Source of the DNA: an uncultured Clostridia bacterium
GTDB lineage: Bacteria > Bacillota > Clostridia > TANB77 > CAG-508
Direction of reading: 5' to 3'
Length of the DNA stretch: 64,000 nucleotides
NCBI GenBank assembly: GCA_948735595.1
Contig: CAPXSA010000026.1
Coordinates: 4,337-68,336 of the forward strand
Within the stretch, counting starts at the first letter, position 1. Every line of letters begins with the position of its first letter. Both the position numbers and the translations under genes were made by a program. Shown one piece after another: positions 17,123 through 26,317 of this stretch. The notes under the pieces were generated by a model. The model saw only the letters and a list, made by a program, of their open reading frames with translations, was not told the DNA's origin and did not search any database.

Positions 17123-17248
17123 ATTATTGCTATAAGAACGTTTGACCTTGCTGTCCGTTGCTTTTGATTATAAATGAAATTAGAGAAAGCAACGGAAGGC
17201 ACTCGCAAGCTCGTCTTGCGCGGTCTTCACTTTTCTTATAGTGATAAT
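17123..17248 (+). repeat. Structured intergenic repeat, copy A
   Basis: Outer helix of 16 pairs, 17123-17138 with 17233-17248, including two G-U type pairs. Inside, GACC/GGTC close a junction holding hairpin CCGTTGCTTT/AAAGCAACGG and hairpin CGCAAG-CTCGT-CTTGCG. The core GTTTGACCTTGCTGTCCGTT is shared with copy B at 39471-39611, but the outer helix sequence is different there. It lies between dnaJ and lemA and could act as an RNA structure or be a small mobile repeat. Confidence 0.8.
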
Positions 17249-17277
17249 TGAAAAATAAAAAATGAAAGGAAAGAATT

Positions 17278-17847
17278 ATGAAAAAAGGACTTTTAATTAC
17301 CTTAATTGTAATTGCAGTAGTTGTATTAATTGGTGGAATTACAGTAGTTTCTGCATATAATGGAATGCTTACAAAAAGTGAAGAAGTAGATGGAAAATTT
17401 GCAGACATTGATAATCAATTACAAAGAAGAGCAGATTTAATTCCTAATTTAGTTAATACTGTCAAAGGATATGCCAAACAAGAACAAGACGTTATTAACT
17501 CTGTCACAGAAGCAAGAAGTAAATTAGCAGGAGCAAAAAGTATAGAAGATAAAGCAAATGCTAATACAGAATTAACCAATGCTTTAAATCGTTTATTAGT
17601 AGTGGTTGAAAACTACCCAGATTTAAAATCTTCTCAAAACTATATGCAATTATCTGATGAATTAGCAGGAACTGAGAATAGAATTAGTCAAGCAAGGAGA
17701 CAATATAATGAGGCTGTCAAAGAGTATAATTTAAGCATCCGTAAATTTCCAACTAATATCATTGCAGGTATGTTCAACTTTGACAAGAAGCCATATTTTG
17801 AAGCTGAAGAAGGAAGTAATAAGGTTCCGGAGGTTAATTTTGATTAA
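17278..17847 (+). CDS. lemA: LemA family protein
   Basis: The 189-residue protein has an N-terminal membrane helix (about 4-27) followed by the all-helical LemA domain with the diagnostic QLQRRADLIPNLVNTVKGYA and ISQARRQYNEAVKEYN. LemA proteins are membrane-anchored and commonly paired with a TPM-domain protein, as here. Starts at ATG after GAAAGGAAAG. Role in envelope maintenance is suspected for the family but not defined. Confidence 0.92.
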   Translation: MKKGLLITLIVIAVVVLIGGITVVSAYNGMLTKSEEVDGKFADIDNQLQRRADLIPNLVNTVKGYAKQEQDVINSVTEARSKLAGAKSIEDKANANTELTNALNRLLVVVENYPDLKSSQNYMQLSDELAGTENRISQARRQYNEAVKEYNLSIRKFPTNIIAGMFNFDKKPYFEAEEGSNKVPEVNFD

Positions 17848-18643
17848 GAAAATTTTAAAAATAGATAAAATGAAAAATCAAAGTAGGAAAAGGCAAAGAA
17901 TTCATTTTGCCTTTTTTCTGCTACTATTTATTTTGATTTTGAGTAATATGACAAGTGTAACACTTGCTGCCGTAGTAAGTCCTACATCTGACTTCTATGT
18001 AAATGATAGTGCGGGGGTCTTAACTTCTAGTACCAAACAATATATTATCAATACCAATATAGAACTTCAAAAAAAGACAGGGGCTCAAATTGCGGTAGTA
18101 ACAGTCAAATCATTAGAAGGAATGAGCATAGAAGACTATGCTTACCAATTATTTAATAGTTGGGGCATTGGAGATAAAACTAAGGATAATGGCTTGCTAC
18201 TATTGTGTTCTTATGGCGATAGAGAGTTTCGCGTAGAAGTAGGATACGGATTAGAAGGAAAGCTACCAGATGGTAAAACAGGAAGAATGCAAGATGAATA
18301 TATTATTCCATATTTAAGGCAAAATGACTTTGATGAAGGTATTAAAAATGGGTATAGCGCTTTTTTAAAGGAAGTTGCAGAAGAATATGGTGTGACCATT
18401 ACTGGTTCAGAGAGGGCTGTTCAAAAGGGAATATCGAACCAAACTTATAATAATATATATATCGTAATTTTAATTATTATGATACTTTCATTTATACTAC
18501 GAGCCATATCTAGAGGCAGAGGAGGACCATTCATTTTCTTTGGTGGAGGCGGAGGCTTCCACGGAGGCGGTTTCTCAGGTGGTGGCGGATTCCACGGAGG
18601 TGGAGGACATTCGGGAGGAGGAGGAAGCTCAAGAGGCTTCTAA
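17840..18643 (+). CDS. TPM-domain (YgcG-like) membrane protein
   Basis: The TPM domain (FYVNDSAGVLTS, TGAQIAVVTVKSLEGMSIED, GIGDKTKDNGLLLL, FRVEVGYGLEGKLPD) lies outside the membrane after a signal or anchor helix, followed by a second membrane helix near 215-235 and a Gly-rich tail (GGGGFHGGG repeats) ending SSRGF. I place the start at TTG 17840, which follows GGAGGTT at 17829-17835 inside the end of lemA and gives 267 residues; the ATG at 17870 has no RBS. The overlap with lemA suggests coupled translation. Confidence 0.88.
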   Translation: MIKKILKIDKMKNQSRKRQRIHFAFFLLLFILILSNMTSVTLAAVVSPTSDFYVNDSAGVLTSSTKQYIINTNIELQKKTGAQIAVVTVKSLEGMSIEDYAYQLFNSWGIGDKTKDNGLLLLCSYGDREFRVEVGYGLEGKLPDGKTGRMQDEYIIPYLRQNDFDEGIKNGYSAFLKEVAEEYGVTITGSERAVQKGISNQTYNNIYIVILIIMILSFILRAISRGRGGPFIFFGGGGGFHGGGFSGGGGFHGGGGHSGGGGSSRGF

Positions 18644-18677
18644 TTTTCACAAAAATAATTTGATAGAATTAGATAAT

Positions 18678-18713
18678 AAAAATCACTATTACAATGGAAA
18701 ATAGTGATTTTTT
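18678..18713 (+). terminator. Terminator after lemA-TPM
   Basis: AAAAATCACTATT pairs with AATAGTGATTTTT over a 9-base loop, ending in a T-run. Confidence 0.9.
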
Positions 18714-18888
18714 GTTATATGACACACAAAAGTCTTAAAACCGTAAGCAAAATAGCTTAAAAATTTCTTAAAATACTTTTCATTTTGCTGAATATAGTAT
18801 ATAATAAGGCTGTAAAAAACGAATTGACCAGTTCTAAAGGAATTGAGAATATCGTATATTTATGAAATAAGGATAGGAGGACATCCTA

Positions 18889-21564
18889 ATGGGAAATAAA
18901 GAGAGTGATAAAACAAAGCAATATAAAGTAAAAGCAGAAAAACAAACAAAGGGAAATAAAGAAGGAAAGAAAAAAGGGAAAAAGAAGCACTCTAAACTTA
19001 AGAAGGCAATTTTAATTTGCTTTATTTTGATGGTTTTAGTAGGACTAACAGGTGTAGGAATTGTAGCAGGAATTTTCCTAAGTGATAAATGGACTTTAAC
19101 AAGGGAAGAACTAATCGCAAATGAAAATTCAGTTGTATTAGACTCAAAAGAAAAACAAATTGCAGTTCTTTCAGCAAAAGACGGAGATGCAAATAGAAAA
19201 ATAGTACCTTTTGATAAAATGGGAAAATATACAGCAGATGCTTATGTAGTAATAGAAGATAAAAGATTTTATGAACATGATGGGGTAGATATTTTAAGAA
19301 CAGGAAAAGCTACAATTAGTTATTTATTACATAAAGCAGATGGTTCTAGTGTTGGTGGAGGAAGTACTATTACCCAACAATTAGTAAAGAATTTAATGAA
19401 AGATGATGCAGGAAGTGGCAAAGAAGGAATTGAAAGAAAAATCCGTGAAATGTCAAGAGCATATCAATTAGAAAAAATATTAAATAAGCAAGAAATTCTA
19501 GAAAAATACTTAAATGTCATTTTCATAGGTGGACGTCAACTTTGTGGTGTGGAATATGGTGCACAATATTATTTTGCAAAATCAGCAAAAGACTTAGATT
19601 TAGCAGAGTCTTGCTTTTTAGCAGGTATTAACCATTCACCAAATGCGTATAACCCATATAATAAAGAACTAGACAATAGCGAGAAAATTAAAACAAGAAC
19701 AAAATTTGTATTAGATTTAATGAAAGAACAAAATAAAATTAGTGACAACCCAGAAGAAGCTGAAAAAATTTATAATGAAGCATTAGCTAAAATAGAAAAG
19801 GGCTTTAAATTCAAGCAAGGAAAGTTTGATTTTGAAAACACAAATTCTTATTTTGTAGAACAAGCAGTTAGAGAAGCAGCACAAGACTTGGCAAAACAAA
19901 AAGATATTGATTATAAAGAAGCAGTTAATATTATTAGAGGTGGAGGATATAAATTATATACAACACAAGATACTGCTATACAAAAAACAGTAGTGAGTGA
20001 AATGGCTAAAAAGAGTTATGTAGAGTCAAGAACTGCTACATGGAACAATGGAAAGAAAAATGTTACCAAAAAAGTTCAAACACAAGCAGGAATGACAATT
20101 ATTGATTTCAAAACTGGTAAAGTAGTAGCAATGGGTGGTGCTTTTGGTAGTGATGTAGGAACAAATAACAATTATGCTATGACAGGAAGGCAAACAGGTT
20201 CTTCTATTAAACCTTTAGCAAATGTTTCAACAGGATTAGAAGAAAAGGTAATTCAAGCTTCTACCGTGTATGAAGATACAACAACTGAGTTTGCAGGAGT
20301 TAATGGTGGTAGAAGTTATAGACCAAAAAATGCAGGAGGATATCAAGGATTATGCACTGTTAGAAAGTCAATAGAGGTTTCTTCTAATATTGTTAATATC
20401 AAAATATTTTCGAATATTGGAGCTAAAACAGTTATTGATTATTTACATGCTTTTGGTTTAGATACTTATACTATGGAAAATGATGCTGTTTTATCTTTAG
20501 CAATTGGTGGAGCAAATGGTACATCAAGTACTTTACAAATGGCAGCGGCATATGCAGCACTTGCTAATGATGGTGTATATATTGAACCTACTTTTTACAA
20601 CAAGTTAGTAAATTCTGATGGAGAAACAGTACTAGAACCAGAACAAGAAAAACATAGAGTCATTTCAGCAGCAAATGCGTATATTGTAAAACAAATTATG
20701 ATGGATGTTGTAACAGGCTCACAAGGAACAGCAAATGAATGTTACATGGCGAATTTTGATGTGGCAGCTAAAACTGGTACAACAGAAAATGATGGAGATA
20801 CATGGCTTTGCGGAATTACACCATATTATGCAGCAGCAACATGGAATGGATTTCCAGAAAGTAATAGTATTCCATTATACAATGTTGGTAATGCAAGAAA
20901 ACTTTGGGCGAATGTTATGAAATCAGTTCATAAAAATAAAAAAGCAGCTAGATTTAAAAAGCCAGACAATGTAGTAACGAGAAGTGTATGTAGAACTTCA
21001 GGAAAGCTAGCAACAAAGAATTGTGGTAGCACTTATACAGAGTACTTTACAGAGGATAATCTACCAAAGACTTGTGATGGACATGAAGCAGAAAAAATCT
21101 GTAAAGAAACAGGAAAATTAGCAAATCAATATTGCCCAGAGGTAGAAGAAAAAGTATTTGCTAAAAAACCAGAAAAAGAGCAAAATGCAGGTTGGAAAGT
21201 AGTAGGAAAAGATAAATATAGTGTTCCTACTGAAAAGTGTACAAAACATAATGAAGAAACGAATAAAGTGGTGGTAGAAAATGTGGTTGGCAAGACTGAA
21301 ACAGAAGCAAGAGCCTTATTAGCAGGGCTTACTATTACAGTAATAGAAGGTCATGATGCTACATTAGCAAATGGAGTAGTATTAACACAAAGTCTAGAAG
21401 CAGGAACAAAAGTAGAAAAGGGAGTAGCGATTACCATTACAGTAAATAAAATAACAACAACAGATCCAGGTGGAACAACTACACCAGGCGGAAATACAAC
21501 TAGTCCAGGAGAAAATACAACAAATCCAAGTGGAAATACAACGACGCCAGAGGGAGGAAATTAG
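18889..21564 (+). CDS. Class A penicillin-binding protein (PBP1A family) with PASTA domain
   Basis: Bifunctional peptidoglycan polymerase/crosslinker. Lys-rich cytoplasmic head, membrane helix about 40-62, GT51 transglycosylase (VIEDKRFYEHDG, GGSTITQQLVKN), transpeptidase with SxxK in TGSSIKPLAN, SSN in VSSNIVNIKI and KTG in AAKTGTTENDGDTW. Cysteine-bearing linker, then one PASTA domain (VVENVVGKTETEARALL) and a Thr/Gly/Pro tail. 891 residues. RBS AGGAGG lies in a small TAGGA/TCCTA dyad. The tail overlaps the RBS of cysS. Confidence 0.93.
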   Translation: MGNKESDKTKQYKVKAEKQTKGNKEGKKKGKKKHSKLKKAILICFILMVLVGLTGVGIVAGIFLSDKWTLTREELIANENSVVLDSKEKQIAVLSAKDGDANRKIVPFDKMGKYTADAYVVIEDKRFYEHDGVDILRTGKATISYLLHKADGSSVGGGSTITQQLVKNLMKDDAGSGKEGIERKIREMSRAYQLEKILNKQEILEKYLNVIFIGGRQLCGVEYGAQYYFAKSAKDLDLAESCFLAGINHSPNAYNPYNKELDNSEKIKTRTKFVLDLMKEQNKISDNPEEAEKIYNEALAKIEKGFKFKQGKFDFENTNSYFVEQAVREAAQDLAKQKDIDYKEAVNIIRGGGYKLYTTQDTAIQKTVVSEMAKKSYVESRTATWNNGKKNVTKKVQTQAGMTIIDFKTGKVVAMGGAFGSDVGTNNNYAMTGRQTGSSIKPLANVSTGLEEKVIQASTVYEDTTTEFAGVNGGRSYRPKNAGGYQGLCTVRKSIEVSSNIVNIKIFSNIGAKTVIDYLHAFGLDTYTMENDAVLSLAIGGANGTSSTLQMAAAYAALANDGVYIEPTFYNKLVNSDGETVLEPEQEKHRVISAANAYIVKQIMMDVVTGSQGTANECYMANFDVAAKTGTTENDGDTWLCGITPYYAAATWNGFPESNSIPLYNVGNARKLWANVMKSVHKNKKAARFKKPDNVVTRSVCRTSGKLATKNCGSTYTEYFTEDNLPKTCDGHEAEKICKETGKLANQYCPEVEEKVFAKKPEKEQNAGWKVVGKDKYSVPTEKCTKHNEETNKVVVENVVGKTETEARALLAGLTITVIEGHDATLANGVVLTQSLEAGTKVEKGVAITITVNKITTTDPGGTTTPGGNTTSPGENTTNPSGNTTTPEGGN

Positions 21565-21567
21565 TTT

Positions 21568-22968
21568 ATGCCAATTCAATTTTATAATACCCTAACAAGA
21601 CAAAAGGGAGAATTTAAACCATTAGAAGGAAATACGGTCCGCATTTATTCATGCGGGCCAACCGTGTATAGTTATGCCCATATTGGAAACTTTAGGGCAT
21701 ATATTTTTATGGACACTCTAAGAAGAGTACTACAATACAATGGATACGAATTAAATCATGTTATGAATATTACTGATGTGGGGCACTTAGAGTCAGACGC
21801 AGATGAAGGCGAAGACAAAATGGAAAAGGCTGCAAGAAAAGAAAATAAGGACCCATATGAAATTGCAAAATACTATACAGAAATTTTCTTTAGAGATATG
21901 GAAAGACTTCAAATACAAAGACCAGAAACAATTGCTAAAGCAACAGAGCACATTCCAGAAATGTTAGAATTCGTACAAGGATTAGTAAAAAATGGATATG
22001 CATATGAAACTAGTAGAGGTATCTATTTTGATATTTCAAAATTAGATAAATATCCAGTATTATCTAACAGAAATATTGATGAACAAATTGCAGGTGCAAG
22101 AGTAGATGTAGATGAGGAAAAAAGAAATCCATATGACTTTGCTTTGTGGATTAAAGCACCAGAAACACATATTATGAAATGGGAAAGTCCTTGGGGATTA
22201 TCTTATCCAGGATGGCACATTGAGTGTAGTGCAATGGGAAGAAAATATTTAGGTGATGAATTTGATATTCATACAGGTGGAATTGACCATATTCCAACAC
22301 ATCATGAAAATGAAATTGCACAAAGTAAAGGGCTAACAGGAAAGGTTCCTGCAAAATGTTGGATGCATGTGGAATTCCTACAAGTAGATGGTGGAAAAAT
22401 GTCCAAATCATTAGGAAATACTTATACTTTAGACCAATTGCAAGAGAAAGGAATAGAGCCATTAGCATATAAACTATTTTGTTTTACAGCACATTATCGT
22501 ACAAAATTAAATTTTACATTTGATACCGCTTTATCTACACAAAAAGCATTAAACCGTTTAAGAGAAGGCTTTTTGAAACATCAAGAAGGAACAGAAGTGA
22601 TTTCAGATGAAAAAATAAAGGAATATGAAGATAAATTTTTGGCAACAATAAATGATGACTTGAATATGCCAGCAGCTATGGGAATTGTATGGGAAATTAT
22701 TAGAAATCAAGAAAAATCAAAACAATATGCAAAACTTTTATTAAAATTTGATAAGGTTTTAGGATTAGATTTAGAAAATAGTAAACAATATTTAGAAGAA
22801 GCCAAAAATGTAGAATTACCAGAAGAAATTGCAGAATTATTAGAAAAAAGAAAACAAGCAAGAGAAAATAAAGATTGGGCTATGTCTGATAAAATTCGCG
22901 ATGAATTAAAAGAAAAAGGATATAGTGTAAAAGATACAAAAGAAGGAATGACAGTAGAAAAGATGTAG
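21568..22968 (+). CDS. cysS: Cysteinyl-tRNA synthetase
   Basis: Charges tRNA-Cys. Class I motifs: SCGPTVYSYAHIGNFRAYI (zinc Cys and HIGH variant) and GGKMSKSLGN (KMSKS). WHIECSAM and GGIDHIPTHHENEIAQS supply zinc and substrate residues. 466 residues, complete. Begins 3 bases after the PBP stop, with GGAGGAAA inside the PBP gene. Confidence 0.97.
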   Translation: MPIQFYNTLTRQKGEFKPLEGNTVRIYSCGPTVYSYAHIGNFRAYIFMDTLRRVLQYNGYELNHVMNITDVGHLESDADEGEDKMEKAARKENKDPYEIAKYYTEIFFRDMERLQIQRPETIAKATEHIPEMLEFVQGLVKNGYAYETSRGIYFDISKLDKYPVLSNRNIDEQIAGARVDVDEEKRNPYDFALWIKAPETHIMKWESPWGLSYPGWHIECSAMGRKYLGDEFDIHTGGIDHIPTHHENEIAQSKGLTGKVPAKCWMHVEFLQVDGGKMSKSLGNTYTLDQLQEKGIEPLAYKLFCFTAHYRTKLNFTFDTALSTQKALNRLREGFLKHQEGTEVISDEKIKEYEDKFLATINDDLNMPAAMGIVWEIIRNQEKSKQYAKLLLKFDKVLGLDLENSKQYLEEAKNVELPEEIAELLEKRKQARENKDWAMSDKIRDELKEKGYSVKDTKEGMTVEKM

Positions 22969-22995
22969 CCTATTAGAAAGGTGGAAGTAAGAAAA

Positions 22996-24072
22996 GTGGA
23001 ACAGGAAAACAAAATCTCATTTTGGAAGAAGATAAAAATTAGTATTTTTGGATTAGAAGAATATCAAAAATTAGCAGTGCAAAAAGTAGGAAGCTCTATT
23101 GGATATTTAGCAAAATTAATGTTAATTTTTGTTTTCCTTATTTCACTTGTGATTACATGGAACTTTGGAAAAGTTGTGAATCAGGTAAGTTCCTATATCG
23201 AAAATGAAATTGCAGAAATTCATTTTGCAGAAGATACATTAATGGTAAAGTCGAAAGATGAAAATGCAGGCGCCATTATTGTAGAAGATACAGAGTTATT
23301 AAATGGCAAAATTATCATAGATACTGGAGATTTAAATGAGGAACAAGTAACCAAATATGAAGAAGCAGTAAAAGGATATAGCAATGGTGTTATTATTTTA
23401 AAAGATAAAATGATTTTTAAAACAGGGATAACAGCTATGTCAACAACCATTCCTTATCAAGACATTAGCCAAAGATATCATATTGTAAAATTGGACAAGC
23501 AGGACATCATGAATATGATATCAGGAACCATGATATGGACAGTTTATATTGCATTTTTTATTACTATGGCAATTTACTTATTTATTATCTATTTTTCTAC
23601 GGTATTAGTAGATGCTTTGCTATATTCTGTTTTAGGATATATTACGGGGATTTTTTCAAGATTAAGATTAAAGTATAGCGCGACATATAACATTGCAGTC
23701 CATAGCTTAACACTTCCTATTATTCTAAATCTTGTATATATGATAGTAAATCAATTAACAGGATATACGATTCAATATTTTGACATTATGTATATGGCAA
23801 TTACATGTATTTATATTATTACTTCTATTTTGATGATTAAATCAGATATGATAAAACAACAAATGGAATTATCCAAGATTATTTCAGAACAAGAGAAAAT
23901 TAAACAAGAATTAGCAAGACAAGAACAAGAGAAAAAGGAAGAAGAGGAAAGAGAAAGAGTTCGTAAAGAAGACGAAAAGAAGAGGCAAGAGGAGAAAAAA
24001 GAAAAAGAAGAAAAGCGAAAAGCAAGAGATGAAAATCATCCTCAACCAGAGGCTAATATTAGAGAGGGATAA
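22996..24072 (+). CDS. DUF1189 membrane protein
   Basis: About 358 residues with the DUF1189 layout: SFWKKIKISIFGLEEYQKLA at the start, a first membrane helix near 40-60, an extracellular loop (about 65-165) and several helices between about 170 and 280, then a highly charged Lys/Glu/Arg coiled-coil tail. Function unknown. The frame is also open from GTG 22981; I prefer GTG 22996, which lies 11 bases after AAAGGTGG, but either could be right. Precedes ftsH. Confidence 0.8.
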   Translation: MEQENKISFWKKIKISIFGLEEYQKLAVQKVGSSIGYLAKLMLIFVFLISLVITWNFGKVVNQVSSYIENEIAEIHFAEDTLMVKSKDENAGAIIVEDTELLNGKIIIDTGDLNEEQVTKYEEAVKGYSNGVIILKDKMIFKTGITAMSTTIPYQDISQRYHIVKLDKQDIMNMISGTMIWTVYIAFFITMAIYLFIIYFSTVLVDALLYSVLGYITGIFSRLRLKYSATYNIAVHSLTLPIILNLVYMIVNQLTGYTIQYFDIMYMAITCIYIITSILMIKSDMIKQQMELSKIISEQEKIKQELARQEQEKKEEEERERVRKEDEKKRQEEKKEKEEKRKARDENHPQPEANIREG

Positions 24073-24108
24073 ATTCAATTGCAAAAAGGAAAAGGAGAGT
24101 AAACTACT

Positions 24109-25921
24109 ATGAGTGAGCAAAATCAAAATCAGAAAGAAAAAGATAAGAAACTAAAAATGTATCTTCGGGATTGCTATTCTAGTATTAATAGTAATATTAG
24201 TAGGAGTATCCATTTGGTTTTTAACAACGAATAGTCAAAAAGAAAAAGACAATGAATTAGCATACACAGAGTTAATCAAAAAAGTAGATGAAGGACAAGT
24301 AGAAAAAGTTGAGATGACAGTGGGGAGCACTTCTGTTAAAGTAAAACTAAAAGGTGACGAAGAAGGAAATGAGAAAAAGACAATTGTGCCAAACACACAA
24401 GCTTTTATTGAGTTAATTCAAGAGAAAACACTAAAAGGAAATCAAATTGAATTAGTACAAAAAAAGCAAAATCCATTAATTGGAGTCATGCAGACGTTAT
24501 TCTCACTATTACCAACTATTATACTAGTAGCTTTAGTCATTGTGCTATTTAAAATGCAAGGACTAGGAGATAAGGGAAAAGTATATGATGCAGAGACAAC
24601 GAAATCTAAAATAAAATTTGATGATGTTGCAGGATTAGAAGAAGAAAAAAGTGAAATGATTGAAATTGTAGATTTCTTAAAAGAACCAAAGAGATTTACA
24701 GATATGGGAGCGAAAGTTCCAAGAGGTGTTCTTCTTTGTGGAAATCCAGGAACAGGTAAAACTTTAATTGCAAAGGCGATTGCAGGAGAGGCAAAAGTAC
24801 CATTTATTTCTATGAGTGGTTCTGAATTTATTGAGATGTTTGCAGGACTTGGTGCATCTCGTGTTAGAAAATTATTTGAAAAAGCAAAAAAAGTTGCTCC
24901 ATGTATTGTATTTATTGATGAAATTGATGCGATTGGTTCGAGAAGGTCTAGTGGAAGTGGAGCAGAGTCTGAAAATAACCAAACATTAAACCAGTTGTTA
25001 GTGGAAATGGATGGTTTTGATACAGAAGAAACGATTATAGTGCTTGCAGCTACAAATAGACCAGAAATGTTAGATAAAGCATTACTAAGACCAGGTAGAT
25101 TTGATAGACAAATTACAATTGCACTTCCTGATATGAAGGGAAGAGAAGAGATCTTAAAAATTCATGCAAAAGGAAAAAAGTTTGCAGAAGAAGTAAATTT
25201 AAAAGACATTGCAGGAGATACAGCAGGATTTACAGGAGCAGAACTTGCTAATATTTTAAATGAAGCGGCAATTATTGCAACTATCAAAAAGCACGAGGCA
25301 ATTACACAAGATGATGTAGAAGATGCTGTGAAAAAAGTAACGGTTGGATTAGAAAGACAAAGTAGAGTAATCTCAGATAAAGATAAAAAATTAACTGCTT
25401 ATCATGAAGCAGGACATGCTATTGTTAGTAGCACTTTAGAAACACAAAAAGATATTAAAGAGGTATCTATTATTCCTCGTGGTATTGCAGGTGGGTACAC
25501 TATGTACAAAACAAATGAGGATAAATACTATATTTCTAAAACAGAAATGCAAGAAAAATTAATTGCTTTACTTGGTGGGCGTGCTGCTGAGAAGGTTGCT
25601 TTAAGTGATATTTCAACTGGTGCAAGTAATGATATTGAAGTAGCTACACAAATTGCAAAAGATATGATTACCAAATATGGAATGAGTGATAATTTAGGGC
25701 CGATTTCAGTTGATACAGAAAAAGACCCATATCAACTACAGCTATTTGGTGAGAAGTTTAGTGATGCAATAGGTGCAGAGGTTAAGATTATGCTAGACAG
25801 CAGTTATGCAAAGGCACAAGAGATTTTAAAGAACAACATGGCAAAATTGGATAAAGTGGCTCAGGCTCTAATGGAAAAAGAAGTGATTTCAAGCGAAGAG
25901 TTTGCTGAATTAATTAAATAG
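24109..25921 (+). CDS. ftsH: ATP-dependent zinc metalloprotease FtsH, split by a +1 shift at CGG
   Basis: Membrane AAA+ protease for quality control. ATG 24109 follows AAAGGAGAG. Frame zero gives 19 codons to KMYL-CGG and soon stops. Skipping the C at 24166 gives MYLGIAILVLIVILVGVSIW, the expected first membrane helix, continuous with the rest. Then come an extracytoplasmic domain, a second helix (about 123-147), Walker A GNPGTGKT (211-218), Walker B CIVFIDEIDAIG, the SRH segment LLRPGRFDRQI and the zinc motif HEAGH. Restored length 603. No internal start would keep the first helix. Confidence 0.93.
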
Positions 25922-25926
25922 AATAT

Positions 25927-25969
25927 AAAAAAGATAGGTAAAATCAAGAAGATTTTATCTATCTTTTTT
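25927..25969. terminator. Bidirectional terminator between ftsH and the XRE gene
   Basis: AAAAAAGATAG / CTATCTTTTTT with an inner AAATC/GATTT stem. It overlaps the last codons of the convergent XRE gene. Confidence 0.9.
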
Positions 25970-26200
25970 GCTATTTGGAATATATTCAATAATATTTTCT
26001 ATAGAGCAATGGAAGTAATCACACAATCTTGCCATAACAAAAATATCAAATCTGACTAGTTCACCAGACATCATTCTTTTTAATACTTTAAAATCTGTAT
26101 TAGTATCACGCATTAATTTATTGATGCTGACCTTTTTTTCTTTTAAAATGTCATCTAGCTTAAAGAGATAGTGACCATTTTCCATTTCTAACTTAATCAT
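25955..26200 (-). CDS. Small XRE-family helix-turn-helix regulator
   Basis: 81 residues nearly all made of a Cro/CI-type HTH: LDDILKEKKVSINKLMRDTN, TDFKVLKRMMSGELVRFDI, LCDYFHCSIENIIEYIP. YozG-like. Strong RBS ATAGGAGAA on the minus strand. Divergent from the pilin-like gene, whose upstream region it could control, although no operator was identified. Confidence 0.88.
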   Translation of the reverse strand: MIKLEMENGHYLFKLDDILKEKKVSINKLMRDTNTDFKVLKRMMSGELVRFDIFVMARLCDYFHCSIENIIEYIPNSKKDR

Positions 26201-26317
26201 ATCTTTTCTCCTATAATTAATAAAATAAATTATATATTTTCACATGGCTACTTGACTACTGGCTATATAACCAGTATAATATTGATTGAGAAATTCAAAA
26301 GAGAAAGGAAATAAAGT

